Assembly (NCBI RefSeq): GCF_014805685.1 | Contig: NC_060886.1 | Coordinates: 25,468,108 to 25,532,107, forward strand | DNA from: Silurus meridionalis | Taxonomy: Eukaryota > Chordata > Actinopteri > Siluriformes > Siluridae | Reading direction: 5' to 3' | DNA: 64,000 nt | Shown here: positions 26,601 to 39,530 of the stretch, piece after piece | How the letters are laid out: each line of letters begins with the position of its first letter | Position numbering within the stretch: position 1 is the stretch's first letter | The notes under the pieces: model-generated | Database searches by the model: none | The model's input: the letters and a program-made list of their open reading frames with translations, nothing else | What the model was told of the DNA's origin: nothing | Position numbers and translations under genes: made by a program

Positions 26601-28350
26601 CGATTCAGTGGGAGCACATCTGATTTAATATAAAGAATTTCATTGGTTCACCTGAACCTGTTTGGCAATTTCATTGGTCTAATGTTATGTTTTTTGGCAT
26701 GAAGCTTGTGAAACTGGGAAAAACCCAGGAAAAATCCATAAATTAGCCACTTCGTTGTTAAAAACGCAGGGTTCAAAGAGTGGGAAAAAAGTGGTGGCTT
26801 ATAGTCCGGAAAACACAGTAATACTTATTGCATGCTTACCTAAATTTAAGTCTACATAAATAATCATAAATTATATAAATGAATGCTAGTAAATGTTGAT
26901 AACACAGGACTTCATGTATTAATGTTAATCTTAATTGTCCAACTTAATTGTTGCCACAATATTAATTCCAGGATTAGTTTATATTGCTTTTAGTTAAGAT
27001 AAGCCTTAAATTCCTGGATAGGGCAAGGAATTCTTGCAAACAAACTTCTCAATTCTCAACAAAATATGAGATATCATATGTATTTCACCAAAATGGCATG
27101 TAAAACGTTTAACAATAGTTACAATGGATGAGCTTGAGCTTCAGGTTACTGCTCAGAAGTTTGGTGGTTTGAGCATCAAGCAACATTACAATTATTTCAG
27201 TTTTCAGTTGACCCCAATGTGCAGCTTTATGGCAACAATGGGAAGGCAATAACATGAGGAGGAAACCTTGAGAGGAACCAGGCAAAAAAGAGAACCTATC
27301 CTCATGTTGATGGGCACAAATTGACACCGAATGTCCATTCATTATAGTTTAATCATTGCTGAGGATATCAGATGTTCACTGATGGAGACTTGATTGCAAT
27401 TCCATTCATGGCTATTGCAACCCTTAGCCACTGTAGCAGACTGTCTATATAATTACAGTTCAGATCCGTCTTCATGGTTCTTGAGTTTAACACTGCACAA
27501 GGATCTCAACCCCTTTGAATGTTAATTGTATAAATGAGATACAACTATAGAGATATAGGTGTCTGGCAAATGCTGTAAAAGTCAACAGTGTGTTGTTTGT
27601 TAAAAATAATTAAATGTATCTAGTGATATCTAAAACCTTGCTAGTTAAGTGTGTTTTACTCACATGGTAAATGTCATGCTTGATATGAATGTTAAAAAAC
27701 TTTTTCAGACCTTTATATAGTAGATAATGTCCAAATCTTACCATGTGAATGGTTTCCCCAGCCACAAAGCTAACCAGGAAAAAAAAGCACATCAGACCAG
27801 GAAGTAAATATCTACAAAGACCCTAAATAGATCATAAATACGTAGCAGTCGTTGTCTCAGAATAAACAGGGCATGTTGAAGTACGCCCAGTAAGAGTAAT
27901 AATTAGGTGCTTGATGTCATCTGATGCTGTGGTGCATCCTGTCTGTGTTCTAGGTGAATAACTTGTTCTATCACAAGCTGGCCGAATGTCAGGGAAAAAA
28001 AAATCATTGGCTATAAAGCAGAGAGTTACAGGAAGCTTCAATAGCTTAACTATTATATCCTTTTACTAGCCTGTGTGTATGTGATCAGATCATTCTGAGT
28101 TTGATTCTCCTTGTGCTTCTCTTTTAATAACAACATTTTTGTCCTGACACCACCCCTCTCTCGTATTTTCTGTTCCGTTCTTCTTACATTTCCATTTTTT
28201 ATTTTTATTTTCTCAGTAGAGGGGATGAAGGTGGTGGAGATTGAGAAATGTCGCAGTGACATTAAGAAGCTGAGGGAGGAGATGGCCTCCAGGAACAACA
28301 GGTCTGTCTCTGTCCATAACAAACCTGTCTCAATCTCTACCTGTACTCTG

Positions 28351-28429
<79 letters not shown>

Positions 28430-31400
28430 AATTATATTTTTGAATTATATTTTTATGCCATAGACTGTCTGCACAATGTACAGTGTATGGTTTTATGTGT
28501 GAGATCAATAAAGTTAGAATTTAAAAAGGGGAAATGTATTAGTATTTGGCTGAAAGTTACTGATTTATCAGTAATAACCAAAATACTAATATAATTAAGG
28601 ATTAATGGATTAAAATTATACTTTGTCTAGGCTACAAATACAAAACAGAAAAACACTTTAGGGACCAATGAGGCACAAAACCCAAATCCAGACATCCTAA
28701 CATGGAGAAAGCAATAAAACAGACTTAGCAGTTTTGTGCCACCCAGGACATAGTATTCCCCAAACACCCAACAACTCTTTGTTCTTGTGCTACCGAAGCA
28801 ACACAAAATGTGTTTTGAAAAATCAAACATCACAGCGTATATGATTTACAGAAATATAATCTGAAGTAAAGCAGCCAGACACATCAAAGTTTAAAACCCC
28901 AAAGTATTTATTTATTAAAACATTTGATTTAATTTTGTATAGTATCTATATTTTCTATATTTTTTTTTGTTTGTTTGTTTATTAAAAGAAATAAAACAGG
29001 GAAATTGAAGTTTTTATGTACTGGTCACTCACAAAGTTACTGCTTTAAAAGCTCTGACAGTGGAGACTCCTTCCAATAATGTTAAATAAATCTGCTCACA
29101 GAAAACTTTTCCATTTACTTTACCAAATTTACTATACGTTTACAAACAAATCAAATAATAAAATAAAAAAAAAACGACAAAAAAAATCCATGAGGACAGA
29201 CTTCACTGCTACAGTGCTTCAGGGCTACAATTGCCTTTTAACAGTTTTTGCATTCAAGCACACTTCAGTGAACAGTTGATATCAATAATTATAATAAACG
29301 GACATTCTGTGTCACCCAGAGGAGGATGGGTTCCCTTGTGAAGTCTGGTTCCTCTCAAGGTTTCTTACCATGTCAAGGAGTTTTCTTGCTATTGTCATCA
29401 ATGGCTCGCTCATTAGGAAAAACTTATAGGGACTAAATTATGAACAATTATATTCATAATCTAATCATCCTGCAAAGCTTCTTTGGGCCATGGGACAATA
29501 ATGCATACATATCAATTACTTTCCTCAGTGTTCTCACTGGAGTGTACGTCTGTCCTTTGCAGTAGTTTCCTGGATGACAACAAGAAGCTGACTCCTCACA
29601 GAGACGTGCCTTCATACCCAAAGGTAAAGCTAAACAATTCACATTTTTATGTGTTATTCTAGCAGTGAATTTATGTTCTTTAACAATAATAGATTTGACT
29701 TACCCGCAACACCTTTTAAAAATGATGAATAGCATGTTCATTATTGCTATATTTCACTTTTATTTTATGAAGAGACTAATCCTGTAGATCTTTATGAGAC
29801 AAACGGGCAGTTAGCCAGAAAAATATAAAAAGGTGCTGGACAGTTTGTACTCAGGAATTTATGATGTTGCCAGTCATTTGACACTGCTTATGTTTTATTA
29901 TGATTTAAATATCTGTTGTAGCCACACACCAAGCGAAATGATGTAGAATAGCGATAAAAAGAAGAAAACTAAATCTGTATTGAACTGAACCCATCCACAG
30001 TGCTGGAGTTAACAATAAAACATAAATATGTGGTGTGCTACATTAAGCAATGATGGAAAGATTTGGGCATCACATAATATTGTCCTTCAAAAAAAAGAAT
30101 CATTTCTGAAACATTCTTAGTTTAAGAATTGTTCATGATTCGCTTAAACCTATTACGAAGGTACTGTGGAACCTCGGGTTACGAACGCCCCGGCATACGT
30201 ATAATTCAGGTTACGAATCGCAGTTCATCAAAATTTTTGCCCCTGGTTACGAACAATATATCGGGATACGAACGTCGCTCACCAAAAAATCGCAGGCAAG
30301 TTGGTTGTTTTTGCTCTATCCACGCAGCTCGTCACATCAGTTAGCGTCCTGTGTCCCTAGCGAGAGCATCGTGTTACTTATCCGCTTGAACTTTTCCCGG
30401 CAGCAGCGTAACAACTCGTTAGTTGATGCTCGTGGAATGATGAGATGGACAACATTAGCCGATGCATAACCACTTTACTTGTTTTTATGAAGATAGATTA
30501 GCAGGGTTACAGTCTTTTCCGAAGTACAATACCCATAATGAATTTCACTCTGGACTTCAATACCAACTGATAGTAGCCTTAAAGAAACAGCTCTCATTTT
30601 CCCTCTAATGCAACAATTGTCTCAGCGTTCGTGTTAATAACACTGTCTTTAATATTCTATAATATAATATATAATAATATATAAATAATATAATATAATA
30701 TAATAAGATTCTCCTTCCAAACAATAACTCTCCCTCCTCCCCTTCTACGAACGTCGTCTCCTGCAGCGAGTCTTCTCAAAGGGAAAGTACCCGGTAAAGA
30801 TGTTTTCCTCTTTTGTATGTTTTTATGTGGTATGATTTTAATATAACATGTTAAAAGTAAATAATATTAGTGAATATTGGCTTTATTTTTTTAAGTAATA
30901 TTTTTGGTTGTCCAGAACGAATTACCAAAGTTTCTGTTCATTATTATGGGGAAATTTGTATCGGGATACGAACTTTTCAGGTTACGAATAAAGTACCGGA
31001 ACGAATTAAATTCGTAACCCGAGGTTCCACTGTACTGTAGATTTTCGAAATGTTCACTATTGAAAAGGAGGTCAATACAACAAAACATAGACTGTTCGAA
31101 AACTGTTTGCAGTGTAAACACTAAATACACCTATCACATGATTTATAGAAGTTGTATAGTGTGTTTGTGTCATGTCAGTTAAGGTAATTACAAGATTATG
31201 GTTCAGAGAATTTAAGCTGTTCTTATTCTCAGGCACTAAAATGAATTGTTTCTATGAAAATACACTCAACACCTTGTTCTCTTTCACATCCCATAAAAAA
31301 AACACACACATTCTTTCGTGTATTCATTTGTTTATCTTCAGTAACTGCTTTAGCGTGTGAGTCCTGGGAACACTGAGCTTGAGTCTGGATACACACTGTG

Positions 31401-31876
31401 TAATGACTGGGCATTATTCACACACTTAATGATAATCAGTTTAGCATGGAAAAAGCTAATTTGTCTGCATCTTTTTATGAACTTGAAGGCAGGAAATGCA
31501 CGCAGCTATTGCAAGAAAAAAATGATGAGGACAACGATGATCGTAATGAAGAAGAAGTTTATAAGAGCGTAGCAGTGACAAAATACATCGAATACTTTGG
31601 GTTCATCTGAGTCAAATAGAACCCAGGACAAATTCTGTTTAGACATTTTATACTGTTCCTCTGTTGAAGTGTAAAGAGAATTTAGCCTTTAAATGTAAAT
31701 GAAGTGTAATAAATGAGTAAAGGAACACGGCTGGATGATTTTACTATCAAGCCGGAGGTCAGCAGGTGGTAGTCACCAGTATTTACACCTTTACTGGTAA
31801 TAATCATGCTCTCGGACATCTTTTGGTTAGGGATAGTCCTTGATGGCTCACTCCCTCTCCCAGACTGTTTTTTCTG

Positions 31877-31947
<71 letters not shown>

Positions 31948-34900
31948 ACTTTATCTGATTTATCTGATATAAATTTTCTTTGATTATGGCTTCAGTAGAA
32001 ACACAAACCTTTTAAATGATGGAAAGCATGTAAAAAATATTATTTATATTACATGATTCCTGCATGACATGACTGCTATGCTTGTTAGCTTAGCGGGGAG
32101 CTCGATCTGTCTGTCTGCAGTACCTGCTCTGGCAGCAGACCATAGATGCCCTCAGAATAACCCATTCCCGATGTCTGGCTGTGGGAATCCATCGAGGTAA
32201 CATTCACTAACCCTGTGCTGCGTGTCTTACGCTCTTGTCTCTTGTTTTTCCTCTGTTTTCTTTTGGGGGTGCATGGTTGTGTACGTGTGTCCCTCTTTGT
32301 CTGGATTGCACGTGGGTCTGTGTGTAGTATCACCTGTCCAAAGAGACGATAGACGCATTGAGACAGCCGATCTTCGATGTGTGGCAGTGGGAACCTAACG
32401 AGGTGAGTCCAAGGAGGCAATATATGATATGCAAACATTCTTTAATACATTAGATGCTAAATATTTATTCGTTCACAAAGAGTTTTCACATTCTTTTATT
32501 AAATGCCGTAATAACTTAAGAGGTACATCTTAAGTAACAGTTACTGTCTTTTGGTTTGTCCATGAACAAAGTCACTGGTAGCTCTCTTATGTGAAATCTC
32601 TTTCTTGAAGGCCAAAAGCTATTGACTAAAACAAACATTATATATTTAAATATACTTCCATGGTAATCCCAGTCACCTGTTACATTCTCACTTATTATAC
32701 ATGACTCCACCTCCCATATACAGTTGATCATGCCCACACTTCCACAGTTCTGTTTATAACATCCGCTATAACTTTTGTTATTAATAACAAATAACGTTTT
32801 TCTGCTATTTATGTATATTATAGTAGCTATTTAGGTATTTGTTTCCTCACCAGTTTGTCTTTCTTTCTCTTGAAGTTAATAACCTTTTGAACAGTGCATG
32901 TACCATGAAAAGTTTTCTGTGGATAAATACATGTTGACTGATTCGGAGGGACTTCTTCCATACATTTTAAAGAAACCTTTCATTTTATTGGAACAAGAAT
33001 CAGATTTATGTGTTTATTAAATATTAACATTTTCTACAATTTGTATTTGTTTGTTTAAATGTGTTTTTTTTTCTAATGCATTAATATGAACCTGTGAATT
33101 GGATTGTAGAATCTTGGATCAAATGTATCTACATCTGCTGAACAATCTTGATGCTGAGACACTTTTGTAATCTGATCCTGATAGATCTGAAATTATGATT
33201 CAAGATTTCAGCAGCACTTTTGTTTTATGGCAATAATCATCTATGCTTAAGATGCTTGGTGCAACACATTTCTCAACATGACACACTGCAAACTAAATAG
33301 ATGAGTAAACTATTAAAGGTTTTAGTCCTGTCCTGCATTAATTAAAAAGCTTTAAGCCATGTGATCTAAGACTACCTAGCTAAACCTACAAACTGTCCAT
33401 TTTTTGGTTTTAGATGGTTTTTATTATTCTTTGACGCTTCTATGAGTGAAATAACCTTATTTGACCCTCTGTGTGTTTTCTAGATGCTCAGCTGTCTTGA
33501 GCACATGTATCATGATCTGGGCCTGGTCCGAGACTTTAACATCAACCCTATTACACTAAAGAGATGGCTGGTAAGGAAACTTGAAGAAATGCTATTAAAT
33601 ATTTGCTGTGAAATTCTTAAAGTTCTATTAAACATGGTATGAGCCAAGAGTACAGAGTAAAAACACTGACTAAACTACACTTCTGTTGCACAATTATGTT
33701 TACAGAGTGTACATATATTTATGTATTCTGGAATATATTTGATTGCATAGATACTGTACATATCTTTAATAAATCATGTCAGATTTATTTACAACTCTGT
33801 TTTAGTTAACATTTTAATGCAATAAATGGCATTAGATTTTTCATATTATTTCATTTTCATAGTCTTTAAATTCTAAGTGTAAATGCATGAACATACACTA
33901 ACTGTTCACTATATAAGAACCAACTGTACATTCATTCATGCATGCTCATGAAAAGAACTTGCTTAAAAATCCGGTCCTGGTCTTTTTTCCATTCTATAAG
34001 CACCCAGTTTGGATAAACCTGTACTAATTCTAGCCTCAAAACTTGTTCTAGTCTGACAGAAGTGGTCTTTTTACTATTGTAGCCCATTTGCCTTAAGAAT
34101 TGACATACATTTTCTTCTTATCATGGTTGAAAAGAGTGCTTATTTGTGTTACTGTAGCATGTCTGTCAACTCAAACCAGTCAGGCAATTTCCCTATGACC
34201 TCTTGACCTCTTTCTGTATGATTTTCAGCATTGTCCTGATGCCTTATTTTAAGATAATTGCATGAATGTACAAGTGTTCCAAATAAATCAACCTATTTCC
34301 AGGTTGCTGCTGTTTCGTATTATTAATTATTATATAATATATTATGTAATAATTATTCAGATGTATAAATATATGGTATGGCAACAATATAATTGAAAAG
34401 ATGTAGAAAAGAGTCTTAGACACAGTATATACTGTACATATGAGACCTGTGCAGTATGATAAACTATATAATTAGGGCTGCAATTAACGATTATTTTGAT
34501 AATTGATTATTTGGATTTTTTTTATTATTAATCGATTTAAAAAAAATAATAAAAAATGTAAATAGGCTATTTTACTTATTTTAACTATATAGAACCCTTA
34601 TTTAGTATATTTATGTATGAAAGTGTACTTTCTGTAAAAAAAAAAAAAAATGCAAAAGCCACATACTGAGTTTAGCTATCGTTAATTTTGATATTTTAAA
34701 GCTTATAATAGCTGATTGTTGATGACTGCAGGTTGGATTTCTCCTTTAAACAAATTCACTAATGCTGGGTTGCTTCTTTCTGTAAAAAAATTAACTAACA
34801 AAAAAAAACAACAAACATTTGAGTATGTAAGGTGTAAATTGTGTACATCAACATTTGTATTGTTTTTATGATAATTGCAGATGGCAAGTTGACAACCATG

Positions 34901-35913
34901 CTTTAAAAAATACACAGACATTTTGTTTAGTTGTGAATATATTAGCATTTGGAATATAATAAAATTAATTTTGCATAATAATTAAATGAGATATGCATGG
35001 ATGAAATATACAAACATGAAAAACAAGCATTTGAACGTGTAAAGCCGCAGTAAATCATGTTTGAAAACAGATAAGTTACTGTTGTAGTAGACAAATGCTA
35101 TAAAAAGAGAATGGAACAAAGAAACACAGCAAACTAACAGATTTGATTTTAAATAAAAGGAGAGCCAATTGTGCAACCTGATGCTCGCGAGTCATGACAG
35201 AACAGATCCAGTGCGACTGTCCCGAAGTTACAAACAAACAGTTTACACAATAACACTTCATTAAACTACACCATTTTCACATGAGGAGGATTCTACAGTG
35301 CTTGTTCACCGTGCTGATTTTTTTTACCTTCATCCAGCCCAATTAATTAATAAAGGCATTTTTTTGACAACAAATTTAATTATTGATTATTATTGATTTG
35401 ATTGATCAGTTGTTGCAGCCCTTCATATAATACAGTGTGATGTTAGCAATGAAACAGGTCTGGGCTGCTATAGCTAGCTGTGCACCTGGTTTAAATGCAA
35501 ATGAGTTTATCAGAATCAGAATCAGGTTTATTGGCCAGGTGTGTTGACACACACAAGGAATTTGGTTTCAGCTGTTAGTGACTCTCAAAGTACAGACATA
35601 AATAAAACTATACATTCAGCTTGGACTATACAGGACAAAACAGACAAGACAAGACAAAACAGACAATGTGAGACAATATAAACAGTATGAGTATTAAATA
35701 GGGATACAGATTATATGACATTTATGGGTCCAATGCAAATTTAATTAAAAAATGTGTGTAAACTTAACCATAACAAAGATTTTTTGGCACAAAGTAAGAA
35801 TTACTAAATTGTACAGACATTTTTATATTGTTTATATTGTTATCATTGTATATATTTATATTGTTCTTGTGCACAAAGTGAGCTCTGTTCACACATGGCT
35901 AGGTTAAATCTGT

Positions 35914-35967
<54 letters not shown>

Positions 35968-38900
35968 TTTCAGTTTTTTATTTCTTTTTTTAAGGTTTGT
36001 ATTCATGACAACTACAGGAACAACCCATTTCACAACTTCCGCCACTGCTTCTGTGTCACCCAGATGATGTACAGCACGATCTACCTCTGCAACCTCCAGG
36101 TAAGATACCTCTCATAACCTGCATCCTTTTATGGGATCTTTTATCATAGAGTCACAAAAAAGGTTGCACTCGCTAGGTATAAAACTTGCTTTGGACAAAA
36201 TGATGGAGACAAATCAATTGAATTTATAGCAACATTGAATGTATTTGGCTTTGAATTTGGATTTGTTTTCTATAATTATCCTTACAGATTGATTATTTAT
36301 GACTTTATTATTAGAAGTTAAAGGGATGGTAAAATCCAGATTTTGTATCAGGTCAGCAAATTGACATGGTCACAATGATTTGTTTTTGTACAATATTCCT
36401 GTTGGTTTTGGGTACTTTTTATTCCTTTGGAAAAAATTGTGATATTTTTATAATTCAAATAATAATTCAAATAATAAAATTTTTATAATTAATAAATTGT
36501 CAAATTCAGTGGGTGCGGAAATTACGGTAAAGATTTTTATTTTGAACATAAATACGCCGCACCTGTCTATAAACCGCAGGTGTCCACACTGAAACTAATG
36601 AACTTTACACAGGCTTTAATGAAAGACAGTGTCTGTAACACGGCTTGTATCTAAACAGTAGCCTACCAAGAAAGTCATTGTTCACTGTCTTCCTCCTTCC
36701 TTTCACCACTATTTCTCTCGGGAGTTTATCTTTTGGCATCGTCGTGCGTTTAAAAATCACCATTGGTGAATCTTTTCTCCCGATGCCGTGCAGTTCAGAA
36801 CACAGGTGAAGTGTGTTTTTTCATGCCCGGTTGTTTTCAGCGTGACGAATGATTCGCATTTCCTGTAGACAGTCTGAGTGAGTGGCAGGTCAAACGTCAG
36901 AGGAACATCATCCATATTTATGATGTGGTGCGGCCTGATTCAGTGGGAGCATGCGCGATTTAATATAAAGAGTTTTAATTAGTTCACCTGAACCCGTTCG
37001 GCAATTTTATTGGTCTAATGTTATGGGGCTCAGTTTTTTGGCTTGAAGTTTGTGAAACCGGGAAAAAAACAGGAAAAATCTATAAATGACCCGCTTCATT
37101 GTTTAAGCCGCTGGGTTCAAAGCGTGGGAAAAAAGTAGCGGCTTATAGTCCGGAAAATACGGTAATCATTTGCGAATCATGGCGGTGCAAATGTTGAAAT
37201 CAGAAACCACTCATTTAAATGATCAAAGGTTACTGAGAATTATAGGTAAATGTTTTATATGTGATATGTAGATGATGATTGTAGAACATTCGGAATTAAG
37301 CTAGCTCTGTGTCTTCTTCCAAGCTCCTCAAGCATCAACTGAACATTCAGGGCCAGAGGAAATATGCAGCATATCATTTTGAGAAGAAAATAACATGATT
37401 GAAAAAAGGATATAATACATACAGCGGACCGTAACTGAAATAACAATTCTAAAATACCTAAAAAAGGATTATAGTGTGTGAGTGTGAGAGAAATAGAAGA
37501 GAATAGAAGGGAAGTGTGAGGAGGAGGAGTGTAGAGAGGACATACGAAAAGGTGAAAAAGAGGTTCTGCGCATTTGAAGATGCTGTTCAGCCTTTCATTT
37601 TCCTCTTTGCACTTCAGTTGCCATGGACATGTATTTAGAGGTTTTTTCTTAATTATCCAGCCTGTAATGAGTTCAGTCACTAGACAGAAAATTGCTTCCT
37701 TCCTTCCTCCACAAGACCCCCCCAACCCCCTTATGAACAGTCGCATTATGTATACCATAGATAAATACTCTTTCACCTATATCGGTCATTTAATACCATT
37801 ACATTCCACTTTATTCGTTTTGTTCCTCATTTCAGTGAGAAATAATAATCTGGTGCCACCGAAGGGTCCTGATTTTCAAAACTAATTACATTAAATGTTC
37901 ATTACGGATGTTTACACCAAACTACAGTGATGACATGGAGTGGATTTACTCTTCCCACCATGAACCTAATTACTTGTAAAAAATCTTTGTTTTCCCATAT
38001 TGTTTTCTTTTGTCTCTTTTATAACTGTGATTAAATAATGATATGATATAATGAAACTTTATCATTCAAGATCCCTCAATCTGAAGTGTCTCACAGAATT
38101 CACATCAGGAACAGATGTCAGTTTTTAACACTGATATTTGTACTTTTTAAATGATAAATTGGTTTACCGTGTCTCAAAACGATATATGTACAGTACAGAC
38201 CAAAGGTTTGGACACACCTTCTCATTCAAAGAGTTTTCTTTATTTTCATGACTATGAAAATTGTAGATTCACACTGAAGGCATCAAAACTATGAATTAAC
38301 ATGTGGAATTATATATGGAATTATATACATAACAAAAAAGTGTGAAACAACTGAAAATGTCATATTCTAGGTTCTTCAAAGTAGCCACCTTTTGCTTTGA
38401 TTACTGCTTTGCACACTCTTGGCATTCTCTTGATGAGCTTCAAGAGGTAGTGACCTGAAATGGTCTTCCAACAGTCTTGAAGGAGTTCCCCGAGAGATGC
38501 TTGGCACTGCGGTCCAGCTCACCCCCAAACCATCTCGATTGGGTTTAGGTCCGGTGACTGTGGAGGCCAGGTCATCTGGCGCAGCACCCCATCACTCTCC
38601 TTCTTGGTCAAATAGCCCTTGATGCCTTCAGTGTGACTCTACAATTTTTATAGTCATGAAAATAAAGAAAACTCTTTGAATGAGAAGGTGTGTCCAAACT
38701 TTTGGTCTGTACTGTATATAATTATGTCTTTAATGTACATTCATAACTTGTTTTTGTAACAACAAAAAGATCTGTATAGTTCCATGGTGAAAATATAACA
38801 TGGCTACTATGTGTTGACTATTATGTAATGCATTTTCTGTCACAGTTGTTGTGATCTGATGTTTCTTTGTTCCAGGAATACATTGTTTTATCTAATAGTT

Positions 38901-39471
38901 GTTAATCTAATGTAGAATGTGCAACTTAAGTGAGATATTACATAAATATGCTATAGGCATCGTACATCATGATGTACTCAAATGTTCTTCAGGTTGTAGG
39001 AAATAGTAAGTCATAGTTTAATTAAATCATATGTGTTTTGCAGGAAAAGTTTACACAGGTGGATATTCTGATCCTCATGACTGCAGCTGTGTGTCACGAT
39101 CTCGATCATCCTGGATACAACAACACGTAAGATAACCAATCTTAACGCCTTCATATTGTTATCCTGTCCAGAGATGAATGAATAAGGTATATGCAGTATA
39201 TATATATATATATATATACAGGTGCATCTCATTAAATTTTAAAATTATTCAAAAGTTGATTTATTTTAGTATTCAATACAAAAAGTGAAACTCGTACATT
39301 ATATAGATTCAGCACACACAAACTGATGTATTTTAAGTTTTTATTTCTTTTAATTTTGATGATTATGGCTTACAGCTAATGAAAACCCAAAATCTCAGAA
39401 AATTTGAATATTGTGATATTCTAATGATAAACTAATGCTATTCTAATTTATTGAGATGCACCTGTATGTAA

Positions 39472-39530
<59 letters not shown>

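Larger units (their letters stand above)
23123..28216 (+). other. pde9a: PDE9A intron 6 (5.1 kb)
   Basis: Holds the repeats listed at 23420, 26151 and 27205. I see nothing recognisable in 23760-26150 and 27380-28200. Confidence 0.7.

Noticed and set aside
28217..28219. Acceptor one AG further downstream (cagtag) for PDE9A exon 7
   Set aside because: It changes the phase and breaks the frame; the upstream AG gives [13 protein letters not shown], matching PDE9A.
37255..37776. 173-codon open frame on the - strand in PDE9A intron 11
   Set aside because: No recognisable domain, no splice or promoter context. It overlaps a 103-codon frame on the other strand. Best explained as chance, although it is the longest unexplained frame and worth a conservation test.
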